From the NCBI GenBank assembly GCA_032207245.1, contig CM063510.1, forward strand, positions 160,440,847 through 160,504,846: a stretch of 64,000 nt of DNA, read 5' to 3'. The position numbers were made by a program, and so were the translations under genes. Below the pieces are notes generated by a model. That model did no database searches and was not told the origin of the DNA. It worked only from the letters and a program-made list of their open reading frames with translations. Source of the DNA: Pardosa pseudoannulata (Eukaryota > Arthropoda > Arachnida > Araneae > Lycosidae). Shown piece by piece: positions 31,134-41,739 of this stretch; position 1 is the stretch's first letter; each line of letters starts with the position of its first letter.

Positions 31134-32797
31134 CTGCAGACTATATCCACTAAAAGCATTTTAAAGATAGGTCTATATACACCTATACATGAAGGTATCC
31201 TTTGTCGGAATAACATAAGCTCAGACAGAAAGACCAAAGTCAGATCTCTGTTTTGCAGCTACAAGGGATTTGCAATATCTTTGGAGAACGCGATGGCTGA
31301 AAATTCAGACTAAGCGGCGAGACAAAAAATTAGTCTCGTAATATCATGCATTGACTGTTTTTACCTTGGTCCACAATGTCTTGTGTCAATCATTTATTCC
31401 AACTTGAATTATATCGATTCTTGAATCAGTTTGCTTTTGAAAATGAATACTGCAATCGTATTGGTTTTTCTGAGTGCTGTTACCCATATCTTTTTCTGTC
31501 TTTTCCAAAACTATTTGAAGTATCTGCTTTCTCATCCTCCTAATCGAGACTTTTCTCTCTCTCTCTTTTTTTTTTTTTTTTTTTTTTAAAAAATTCTTTT
31601 ACCTCTGCTTTGCTTAGATCAGTTTTAAAATCTGAACTTTTATCCTGTTAGTTATTTATAGGAGCTGTTTAACGAGACGCTAGAAATACCAAGAATATTT
31701 TTTATTTACGATAAACGAACTGGAATTAAACATCTTCAAATGGTAAAGAAAATCAGATATTTTTTAGTTGATAGTTGAATTATCTTTAAAAGGAGCCTGA
31801 AGGACAAGAAACTAAGATCTTTTCTAAAATTAGAAACTGAGTGGGAGAAATAAATATTCGGCGTTAAAATGCAGAAATTACAAACAGAATATCCTGATAG
31901 AGGGCTCTTGAAAGAGGCTTCAGTCTCTTTATTCTGGTCAATTTAATGTTCTTTTTAATGTACTTTGTTCGTTCAACTTTGAATAATTTTTCTTCTTTCG
32001 ATTAACTGTTTATTATCGTTTGTATTTTAATATTAATTGATCCAATCTTTTTTGGAAAACTGTGCCCACCGGTTGTAAAATTTTGTTATCTTATGTTTTT
32101 TTTCTTCCAAAAACAGGTCAGCAAATTAATTTCTATCAAAAAGTTTTATATTAGGGTCAGTTTGTCTCATTTGCATAGTTTGTTTTGACTCTTACACATG
32201 TTATTAAGCTCATGTTAGCATAAATAACGCTTTACATGTTATTAATTCTGGTAATATAATCATTAGTTTGATATTTCCGCTGCTTTTAAATTTTGAAAGT
32301 GTCTTTCTCTTATGTCTTTAGTTGTCTAGGAATTTTTTCATTAGTGAATTGTGCTATTAGTAATGCTTAGTTAAATCCGAATTAGCAAGATTTAGAAATC
32401 ATTTTGAATATTTACCCCCGTTTTCGTATTCTTTTCATATTGTTGGTCATTTTGCTCTGAATATTAAGCCACCGCTTGAGGCCGGAAGTTTTCCAACCCT
32501 TATTGATCCTTAAAATTATTTCGAGTGACCTATTGATGACCTTGATTATCTGTCTCCTCTCATTAAAGCCTAAATCAAAAGCTCCCTTATTTACTTTAAT
32601 TTCAATTTGCTTCTCTGTAAAGTAAAAACTATTATTATATAAGGCTTTTTATTGGATTGGTAATCACACAAGTCTCCTATCTGTAGATCGGCAACATTTA
32701 CTCAAAATTAGAAAACTCAAATTTATCAGAACTTTAGGCTGTTCCTTAGAGAAATTAAAATAAAAAAAATTCTGGAGGTTTTATAGAGATTTTTCCA
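31134..32797. other. AT-rich region without supported genes
   Basis: About 1.6 kb of non-repetitive sequence. A (CT)n/T run lies at about 31556-31587. No coding frame or transposon terminus is recognisable. Confidence 0.5.
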
Positions 32798-32808
32798 AAA
32801 TTGATGAT

Positions 32809-33075
32809 GACTGAGGCACGTCAAATAGATTCGTGGCCACAATGTCCTCCAAGTTCTCAATCAATACTTCTGGTGGTGGCAGGCCAAGCCTATGGGTTTT
32901 CTGCTTGGTCCCTGCTTCAAAATTACGAGGACCCACTTGAGCAAAAGTCTTACTTTCCCCTTTGAGGTGCTCGTTAAAACGAAATGCTCTCTCCTTTCTC
33001 TTAATCACCGTAGTGTATGACTCAATGGTGCCACTTGGTTTGACCAAGTGGCAACAGAAACAACAACAACAAACA
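32809..33075 (+). mobile_element. SINE-2, 5'-truncated with TSD
   Basis: Matches the body of the full copy at 58901-59256 (CCTCCAAGTTCTCAATCAATAC, then TCTGCTTGGTCCCTGCTTC) but lacks the tRNA-like head. The tail is (CAA)n. It is flanked by AAATTGATGAT (32798-32808) and AAATTGATAAT (33076-33086). Truncation with a target duplication is typical of LINE-mediated retrotransposition. The minus-strand frame at 32781-33098 is an artefact of this repeat. Confidence 0.85.
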
Positions 33076-33086
33076 AAATTGATAAT

Positions 33087-34469
33087 CCTGTGATACATTC
33101 CATTTTATAATCTTGGAATCATCTCTTTTGATTAATCGCTGAAGTACCTCTTAGAATACCTGGTGTATTTTTCCATCCTTAAAAGAAAAGGCAAGTAGCC
33201 TTGTGCTTTTCGCTGTTTCTTTCTAATTTTTGCTTTATCTTTTTCTGAAAATTTTTGTCTTCTTTGTCTATTACGATACCTTCGTTCTTCATTTAAACTC
33301 CATTCGTTGTGTGTTTTCAAACTTTTTTTCAAGTAATAGGCATTTTTAGAATTTAATTAATTTTATATAACACTTTTGATTCCTCCGGCGACCTAAAAAT
33401 TGCTGCTTTGAATTATTTTTTCATTTCTATCATTCCTAAAGTCGATCTCAGTTTTTTTTTACTGCGTAAATTTATCCCTTTTTGCTGACAAACTATCATA
33501 TATAACAGTATAAAAGTAACTAGTTATAACTACTACAGTTAAATAATGCCCTAGTGCTACACTTTATTAGTTTTGCTGTATTTACTGTGTTTGGAGGTAA
33601 AGCGGTTGTTTATTCCTTTCTGTAGAAAATCCCTAAAACATTTACTTTGTGTACTTTAGTCTTATTTCAGCCATCGACCTCCTGTCATTGATATAACAGC
33701 TTGGACGCAGCTGCGAAACAGTTATTTGCGTCTGTTTTTTCTATTTTTGACAAAGGACAAAACACCTGTATCGGAGCAGAACGTTCCGTGGAAAGATGAC
33801 ATGTTCTCTCTTTGCTATAAACACGGACTAACATTACCATATAATTAGTATTACATGGAAGCAGTAATTCTGTTATTAAAACAAATTAATAATTTCAATA
33901 TCACATTTTAAAATCTTTAAAAATTTGCTGAGAACAAATATATGGAAAGCTACTTATCTGATCGTTGAGAATACCGGAAAATAACTGTCTCATTCTTGAA
34001 AGGAATCAAAATGGAAGGCAATATAATTTTGTTATCGTGTAAAATTATCACTACAACTTCATCTAAATATTAAATGTAAGGTATGTGCTCGACGAGTTGA
34101 ACCCGATTGCTTAGATCAAACTTCAAAACTATCATTTTTTCAGTAGAAGAAAATGGACAGTACTTAAACTGCCGTCAGAATACGTCTTTCAATTTTTTTA
34201 ACGTGTTAAGGATTCTCAATTTCCCGAGGATTTAAAACTGAAGAAATTAAGCAAGAATCCAATGTTCTGTATTGTCATCCTAATTGCTCTTTATTTTCTT
34301 TGTTTTTTTTTTTGTAGCAAAAATATGTATTCTTTGGTGTCTGTCTTTATTTATACACAATATGTAAATTAATTGCCAACTATCGCAATTAATTTACAAT
34401 CATATCATTACTCCCAAATTTATTTTTTACAGGTGTATATTTCTTGGTTATTCAGCGTAATTGGGAAAC
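33087..34469. other. AT-rich region without supported genes
   Basis: A minus-strand frame at 33132-33332 is very rich in Lys/Arg (RRYRNRQRRQKFSEKDKAK) but starts at TTG, lacks an acceptor and follows the A-rich composition. I do not accept it as a gene. Nothing else is recognisable. Confidence 0.45.
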
Positions 34470-35556
34470 TACAGTGCACTCCGCTTAATATAAATTTAAA
34501 TGAAAACATTTTCTTAAACAAATATCAAAATCATCCCATTTCAGTTGTTGTAATGTATATACAACCTATACACCAGTGTTCGTTACAAGGGGGAAACACA
34601 GAATGAATATAATACTTTATACTGAGATTCAGACATTTATTCTATACATTCATTTACAAATAGATCCTTGGTTATCATAATCATCAAATATTTATGTATT
34701 TTATTTACAGTATAATTATCACAATTCTCTTTATAAGGAGTTATTATTATTAACAGAGGCCTAAGTTAAGTGACTGTAAATATTATTTTATAAATTACCT
34801 TCATTAAAGTCGCAGGGGCTTTTCTCCCTACGTCAGTCTTCAGTTGGTGCAGAGGGTCAGGTAGAGGCTTTTCTCATACGGTGAGTTGGTTCGGGCGCAC
34901 GAAACGAGTCGATGCTTGGGGATTCTTGTCCCACTTCTTTCGAATACCGACTTCAACTCCTCTCCTTAACTTCGTTTCCAAACTCCTCACCTCGGTCCCA
35001 ACGCCCCTTTTTTCTTCCTATCCAATTGCTTCTTTTTGGGAAATTTTCCCACATCTATATGCCCTTCGGGAGTGCAGGTGGGCTCATTAAAGTAGCCCCT
35101 TTTGTGCAAGCTGACATTACTTTTTAGCCCCTGCTCCCATAACTCACGGTTACAGCTCTGTGCGAGCTTGACCGTCACACTGCCATTCCGTGATCTATAC
35201 CTTCTCTGCAGGGGTCCCTAAACTTCACGTGAACAATTGGAGTCCTAAATTCCTCTAGGAAAATCCTCCCACAGCTGTGCTTGCACGTGCAGATCACCAT
35301 GGGAGATTACAAAAATTTGATGAAACCGTCACAATAGAATTGTCATTCCAGCAGCATAGAAACACTGATCCATCACATTGGTAATCAAATGACCCATTTT
35401 CTAGTTTTTTCATCTGTTTTGAAAGTATAAATGGGAATTTTTTTATGCGATGTTCACATATAGTTCTAAGAGCTTATATATTTCTATCAGCAAGGTCCTT
35501 GATCAAATTATAAGTAGTAACCGTAGAGGAAATTATTTTGTCGCAGCCTAGCGGCA

Positions 35557-35916
35557 ACAGTCCATTGTTCCCAATTGGGAACATCGATAATTAATAAATT
35601 ATTCCGGGTACGTTTTTGATTATTAATGTCGAATTTCATATTTTTTAAATAAATTAAAGTTGTTTTAAGTATACCAATCGGTTTTTAGAAGCATTAGATG
35701 TGAATTTTTAATTTGTTCCCTATAGAAAATGATGAAAAGGGTCATTTTTATGATATTTTATACATTTTTCTATTAATCATAGAAATATAGATTCTATATT
35801 GAAAAATTGAGTAGACCTTTTACTACATTTGCTAATTTTTTTGTATCAATATTGATGAAATTTAATTTTAAGTAATTTTATTAATATTATGTTCCCTATT
35901 GGGAACAATGGACTGT
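35557..35916. mobile_element. MITE with 26-bp palindromic ends, 360 bp
   Basis: The ends form an inverted repeat matching at 25 of 26 positions: 35557-35582 on the left and 35891-35916 on the right. Each starts ACAGTCCATTG. Each end also contains its own palindrome, GTTCCCAATTGGGAAC on the left (perfect, 16 bp) and one mismatch on the right. The right flank is AAAAGG then TTAA, but no TTAA is seen on the left, so the superfamily is open. Confidence 0.75.
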
Positions 35917-36150
35917 AAAAGGTTAATGTGATCGGTTTGGGACACCGTGATTTCGATGACAATAACCGATTGATAAAACAATAAACGATATGCATAATTC
36001 GATAAATTTACCCTCTATTTAATTCACACGAACTATTTATGTAACTGTATTATTTTTGAAAACATAAGAATTGAAAACATAATTTAAAAAATTGTCTACA
36101 TTTTTTTCTGAGAAGCTCATTGATAAATTGTTCGTAATCGTAATCAACCT

Positions 36151-36210
36151 GTCATAACGATTGAGAATTTCGAGTTTTAATGTTAAATCGTTTCGCTTTC
36201 TGGCTTTCAT
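36151..36210 (-). pseudogene. pogo-type transposase N-terminal relic
   Basis: The minus strand from 36210 reads MKARKRNDLTLKLEILNRYD before resemblance fades. The KRK.LTL..KLEIL.RYD pattern is the start of the CENP-B/pogo N-terminal helix-turn-helix. It lies about 420 bp inside the right end of the element at 34472-36633. The open frame continues to 36037 without recognisable sequence. The rest of the protein is not detectable. Confidence 0.6.
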
Positions 36211-36635
36211 ATCGACACTTTGCATGGAGGAGAGCAAATTATAAAATGCGCATATGCTCCTTCTCAGTTCCGATAATAATGTGTTGCATTCTGCTTATCT
36301 GACAACCACTGACCACCAGCAGGGTGTGCGTATGTATTTCTGAAAAATTTCAGAGATGGGTAATTAATGCCCCACCCCTTTATTTAGGTGGAAGAGGGAG
36401 AATTCTCGAAAATCCGGAAGGGAAAGAAAAAAAAAAGTTCCTTCTGAATACATTGGGAATATTCTTTTTTTCAGTTAAAATGAGGTTCGAAATCTGATAA
36501 CATTAAACAATGTAACGATCACAAAGTGATAATTTTAATATACAAATGAATAGAGAAAATTGGGACCAAGTAATTTCGAAAACAATAAACGATTGGTAAC
36601 ATTAACCGCGATCACATTAAGCGGAGTCCACTGTA

Positions 36636-37461
36636 TTAAATTAAAATTACTCTCTAAGCCACTAATAAAATTGGCAAAACCTGGGCAAGGTCGATGTAAT
36701 GTAACGAAGTCAAAAACTGTCTTTTAGATATAGGGAAATCCTAATGTTAGTCGTATCATGTGTTGCAACAGGTTTAATCTAACTTTCTCTCTCTTGTTAT
36801 AACATACCATCTAGCCATGGTCTTGGTCAACATAGCAAACTAAACAAGACGAACGCTAGTTGAAACAAAAAAAAAAAAACACTTCAGTAATTTTTGGATA
36901 AGCACTTATTGCCTCGATGTATGAATATACAAAACAAATTCACAACGTACTGAATAAAATTATGTTCGGACAAATAATTGACCTAATAATTGAACATTAC
37001 TACAATCCTGTGAAAATTTTAAGGTCAAAGTTCTGAATGTTGTGGTGGTATTGCACATTGGTAAGTACTTCAAGGGTAACGATCGAAAAAAAATAATTTC
37101 AATTTCGTTTAAAAAACTTAATTTCTAATACTATCTTTAAATTTTGTTAAATGACAACAACTGTTAAGCTTCTTCATGGGTAGAAAATGGCTCCCTTTTG
37201 TATATATCTATAGATAAAGTAAACAACAATGCGTGATACACATTCTAGTAAAAATTTTAAACCTTTTGTATGTTACAGATTGTAGGAGAATATGTTAGTT
37301 TTAACGAACTGATATACCCAGTAATATATTTATCTAATTGTCAGAAAGTTACACTGTGGTTCAAAGAGTTTGCGGATTAAAATTACACTGCTGTAGTAAA
37401 TGATTGTAGTAGTCTAGATTTCTCTGACCATCATTCGATATCATTAACTGTCGTATACCTA
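36636..37461. other. AT-rich region without supported genes
   Basis: No repeat copy, coding frame or motif that I can support. Confidence 0.5.
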
Positions 37462-38063
37462 GGGTGATTCTGATCGGAAAATTTGAGTCAGTCCCGAAAA
37501 TTATAAAAAACATTTTTTCCCGGAAAAATATTTCTGAAAATTTATAAAAAAATGTTTTAAAATCATCTTCCGCTTTAGATAAAGAAAAAAAGAATATGTA
37601 TGAATTTAGAAGATAATTAGAAATTTTTATATCTTTTATCACTCTTTCTTCTTTTTTGACGAGGCAGAAATCTTTTTTCTACCGAAGAACAGTAGTGATA
37701 TGTTATGTGATTTTCTTTTATAAAGCAATATGTTAAAATTTAAATTTATGTATTCAGATTAAGAAATTGAAATTTTTGTTTTCTAGATAACCAACACACA
37801 CATTGATATATATGTGTGCTTGTATTATTTTACACAGAACACGCTTATTTTTGAAACTATAATAAGGGGATATATATACAGTAGAACAAATTAATGTATT
37901 GATATTTGATAAATGAAAAATCACTATAGTAAAAATAAGGTATCCAGTTCTAGTTTTTGCATCTTAACTAACTTTAATATAGTTTATTTTAAGTTATTAG
38001 CATATAGATTTTCGGAATATTTTGTAGGATGCTTAGAAAATATTTTCTTAATTAGAATCGCCC
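37462..38063. mobile_element. Inverted-repeat element family G, copy 1
   Basis: The ends are GGGTGATTCTGAT and, from the right, GGGCGATTCTAAT. It shares its body with 40541-41739 (for example TTTTTTCTACCGAAGA, AGATAACCAACAC and ATGTTAAAATTTA). GTATAC lies just outside both ends. Non-coding. Confidence 0.7.
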
Positions 38064-38149
38064 ATGTTGTATACGAATAAAAAATGGACCTTCTCACTAT
38101 ATCGGGTTCAGACTAGAATAAAGGTATCATGATTAGACATAACATTATA

Positions 38150-38957
38150 CACAGTGAAAAAAAAACATTTGGATAGGTTATAAGATTTCATCGTTTAAAA
38201 ATTTTGCATTACATTACGCTTTTGAATTAAAAAAATTCCAAAAAAGTACAATTTCAAAAATAAATCAAACAACTTGTTGCTATGTGCTACCGAAATTAAT
38301 TCAGTAGCACATAAACATAATTATTTTAAAGAACATTATGATGATATCACTTTCGATAGCTAAAAGAAACTTGGACATTTATCCAAGGTAATCACTTTTA
38401 AATTTTAAACAGAAGTATTTAATTCTTCGTGCGATATCCTTTGGTTGCTGTAACAGCTTGTAAACTTTTGTTCATCGGAAGGACCAACTTTTCAAGGAAG
38501 TCTGTTGGTACACTTTCCCATATATTCCGAAGAGCACATTTTAGTTCTTTTTTGTTTTCTTCTTCCAATTTTTTTCCATAAACTCCCATAAATTTTCTAT
38601 AGGTTTCAAATCCCGACTCTGTGGAGAAGGGGGCAGTACTTTTTATACATTATATAATACGCAATCCCTTACAATCTGAGCGTTATGTTTGGGATTATTG
38701 TCTTGGACTATTTGAATTCAATTTTACAGCTGTGTCTGGTAAATTTAGTTTTAGAACATTTAAATATACCATTTGGTCCATGGTACTGTCAATAAACATT
38801 AAATTTCCAACACCGCTAGTTGCCATTGCACGTACCATAGCCTAACAACATATTTGCTGATTTAACTGTACACTTCGCCCATCACTATAGCTTTATCAGT
38901 CAAGTATTTCCATATTTGCTGATATAGTGCATACTCGAGACACTTTTTTTCACACTA
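38150..38957 (-). mobile_element. Tc1/mariner-type element relic
   Basis: A minus-strand transposase relic (38419-38880) lies between approximately inverted A/T-rich ends: CAGTGAAAAAAAAAC on the left and GTGTGAAAAAAAGTG read from the right. The exact ends and TA duplications are not certain. At about 0.8 kb, the N-terminal half is missing. Confidence 0.65.
38419..38880 (-). pseudogene. Tc1-type DDE transposase C-terminal relic
   Basis: Read from right to left on the minus strand: AMATSGVGNLMFIDSTMDQM at about 38770-38840, then after a frame shift QDNNPKHNAQIV (38670-38705), matching the DNDPKHTA motif with the second catalytic Asp. Next is RDLKPIENLWEFM (38575-38615), matching SPDLNPIENLW with the catalytic Glu. 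It ends NKSLQAVTATKGYRTKN with a stop at 38419-38421. Several frame shifts and a TAA separate these pieces. The DNA-binding half is absent. Confidence 0.85.
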
Positions 38958-39547
38958 AAAATATGGATTAAGTGGTACTTTATTCAGATAAAAAAAAAAG
39001 TTTTATTGTCTGTGGGACATTGCAATATGTCTTCATTCTTGCTATACTGCAGAAATAGTAGAATTTCTTTTTCAGTATATTTACTGGCACACAAAATTAT
39101 TTTCGGCAGACTTTATTTGTGAATGATACTATAATAAAAAAAAAAATTAACACAGTAGGATATACAGTGCTGTATTGTAGAAGCAAGACTTATTCTCTTC
39201 TATCTGTCCACTTTAACATGCAGAAATTGTAGAATTCTCTTCAACAAATCTCAGTATCAGTTTCTACTGGTGCGAAGAAATTTTTTTGGGCTGACCACTT
39301 CCATTTGGTCTGTGGGAAAATCCATACCTTTTCTTAGTTATAAATTACGTAATGCACTGTTGAATGAAGCTTTTTCCCAATTTCTGCAATATATCTTTAA
39401 TGTATGATCATAATTAATTTAATAATATCAATAATATATGATAAAACATTTATGAAAACAAATATTTAATAGTTTACCTAGAAACTAGTGTAAATAGGAT
39501 CGTATGCCTTCCCCAATTGTATTTTAAGGTGGGACGAAGTATAGTCA
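38958..39547. other. AT-rich region without supported genes
   Basis: No recognisable feature. A short A run lies near 39135. Confidence 0.5.
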
Positions 39548-39558
39548 CTGAACACTTC

Positions 39559-39741
39559 AGTTTTTTGGTTTTGGTTTGGAGTGTTACGGTCTACTTTTTG
39601 CAACACGAGGGCTAATGAGACCGGGACCTACAGCTTAAAGCCGATTCCGAACGGCTACGAATATCCATGCCACTGTGGGATTCGAACACACGAACTCCGG
39701 TACCGAAGGCCAGCACCCTAACCAATCGGCCATCGTTCGGC
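39559..39741 (-). mobile_element. SINE-1, full-length, 183 bp
   Basis: Minus-strand copy from head (GCCGAACGATGGCCGATTGG) to tail (CCAAACCAAAACCAAAA). It is flanked by an 11-bp duplication CTGAACACTTC at 39548-39558 and 39742-39752. It is nearly the same as 18738-18919. The minus-strand frame at 39612-39902 is partly this SINE and is not a gene. Confidence 0.9.
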
Positions 39742-39752
39742 CTGAACACTTC

Positions 39753-40435
39753 GGAAGCTTCTTTATCGTGAAAATCTTGAATGTATCTTGATACAGTCCC
39801 ATTTAAACTCCAGCAGTAACCCTTCGTTGCTAAATCCAGTTTTAAAATCCTATGCACCAAAACAAAAAAAAAAAAATTATTGTAGGCTTGTATAATTGGC
39901 AAACATTAGATTTTTTTTAAACACTATATTGGCATTAGAAATATACTGGTTTCTACTATAGTCTCCCCTTTCTGCTTGAGGTAAATACAGACATAGGAGC
40001 AGGAATAATAATAAAATAAGTCATTATTTGGATTTTAAGTAGTCCCCATTTAGTGCTAGAATATCATGGTAGCTTAATAATCATGGATTATTCTAGAGTA
40101 CGCTTGTCGTTGTATGATAATTGGATACCATTAATGGTTTCCTTTATATCTGCTTGTAAATTAAACTGCATAAATGGAAAATTTTAAATTTAGATGTAGC
40201 TAGTTCATATAGAATCTTCATGATTTATCTGCGTGTCATTATTAACCAGAACTTTAACATTCTTTTTGAATCGAAAGAAAACGCTTCTTAAGGTTAATTA
40301 TTTAACTTTGATCATGACTGACAATTTTTGGGGGAGATTTTCCGAACATCGATGGCAAGTGGTATTGTTATTGGAGCAAATGTAATTTAAGAAAGGGGTA
40401 TCGACATTAAAGTATTACTCAAAAGCCTGAATCAA
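39753..40435. other. AT-rich region without supported genes
   Basis: No repeat copy or coding frame that I can support. Confidence 0.5.
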
Positions 40436-40536
40436 CGATGACCGAGTAAGTTGGTAAATATTTTCATGGATTCTGTTGATCGTAAACGTTCGAAATCAAC
40501 TTTAAACAGTCAGTCCCATCTTCATTTAGCCTTCCA
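40436..40536 (+). mobile_element. SINE-1 fragment, decayed
   Basis: GATGACCGAGTAAGTTGG, then ATGGATTCTGTTGATCG and TTCGAAATCAACTTTAAACAG follow the SINE-1 order without a clear B box. It is cut off by the family G element beginning at 40541. Confidence 0.55.
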
Positions 40537-40540
40537 TCAG

Positions 40541-40891
40541 GGGTGATTCTGATCCGAAAATTATAAAAACAGTTTTTTTATTTCCAAAAGTAAGAAAAGA
40601 GGTTTAAAAAAAAATCTGTGTCTGAAAATTAAAAAAAAAAATGTTTTTTAAAAACCGTCTTCCACTTCAAATAAAAAATATATAAATGAATTTTGAAGAT
40701 AATCAAAAAGTTTTATATCTTTTCTCACCCCTTTTCCGTTTTTATTTTGCGCGGCCATAATTTTTTCTACCGAAGAGCGATAATAAAATGTTGTGGGATT
40801 TTCTTTATTAGAGCAATATGTTAAAATTTACATTTATGTATTAAGATCAAGAAATTGAATTTTTGTTCTGGAGATAACCAACACATGCATA

Positions 40892-40929
<38 letters not shown>

Positions 40930-41739
40930 TGTGTTTGCATTATTTTATATAGAACACACTTATATTTGCAACCATCTAATAAGGTGATATATATTAGATC
41001 ATATTCGTATGTTGATATTTGGTAAATGAAAAATCACAATATTAAAGTTCAGATATCCTGCTCTAGTTTTAAAATTCAGAAATTAACCCCTTCCGGTATG
41101 ATTTAATAATGAAAAACTGTGCATAAAATAACCATTTATTTAAAAAACTTGTTTCATTTTACAATTCTTACATATTCTTAATTAAAATCCACTTTTTACA
41201 TAGTGTTAAATAATATCAGAAACAGTAAAATTAAGAAAATATCAAAGCAAAACATTAATAAGGTATACAGATAATAGTCTTCAAGCTAGTGGTACTTTTC
41301 AAAACAAAGTGCAAAGGAATTCTTAATTGTTTACACCGCCAAGTAGTCTCACTTTTAATTTGATTCTTGTAACACACACGGCATTTCTTAGTAGGTTTTC
41401 TTTTATTCTGACTCATTCATTTGGCAATGACTTGTACCAAGAAATTCTAAGTAAACAATATGCAATAGTGACTTGTGATTTTCACAAGTGATAAAAGTGT
41501 TGCCAAATTCAGTACACTAGAAATTTTAAACTAAATTAATTATCATATTTAACAGTAACTTTAATCGCATGACGAATGTAGCTCGTCATTGTGCGGTATG
41601 GAATAAAAAACTAATGACGAGCTAGACTCGTCATTTTACCGGAAGGGGTTAACTTTATTATAACTTATATTTAAATTTGTAGTACTTTTTCAGAAAAAAT
41701 TTGAATGATGTTCAGGAATTTTTCTTCTTAGAATCACCC
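40541..41739. mobile_element. Inverted-repeat element family G, copy 2 with nested MITE
   Basis: The ends are GGGTGATTCTGATC and, from the right, GGGTGATTCTAAG. It shares its body with 37462-38063 but is interrupted by the TTAA element at 41087-41648. A (TA)n run lies at about 40895-40925. Non-coding. Confidence 0.75.
41087..41648. mobile_element. TTAA-flanked MITE family F, 562 bp
   Basis: Flanked by TTAA at 41083-41086 and 41649-41652. The ends are CCCCTTCCGGTA and TACCGGAAGGGG, a perfect 12-bp inverted repeat. The surrounding element is continuous when this is removed, by comparison with the copy at 37462-38063. A GACTTGTGATTTTCACAAGT hairpin lies near 41470 and GACGAG/CTCGTC repeats near the right end. 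Non-coding. Confidence 0.88.

Larger units (their letters stand above)
34472..36633 (-). mobile_element. pogo/Tigger-like element, 2.16 kb
   Basis: The left end is CAGTGCACTCCGCTTAATAT. The right end, reversed, is CAGTGGACTCCGCTTAATGT. TA flanks both sides (34470-34471 and 36634-36635). A helix-turn-helix relic of a pogo-type transposase lies near the right end on the minus strand, the expected place for its N-terminus. The interior holds a GC-richer segment (34810-35340) and a nested MITE (35557-35916). No DDE catalytic motif is readable. Confidence 0.75.

Noticed and set aside
33132..33332. Lys/Arg-rich minus-strand frame
   Set aside because: It starts at TTG, has no acceptor, and its composition follows the A-rich strand.
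34810..35340. GC-richer segment with several open frames and AGGGGCT/AGCCCCT words
   Set aside because: I could not define matching termini with a target duplication or a coding frame, so it is mentioned only within the pogo-like element.
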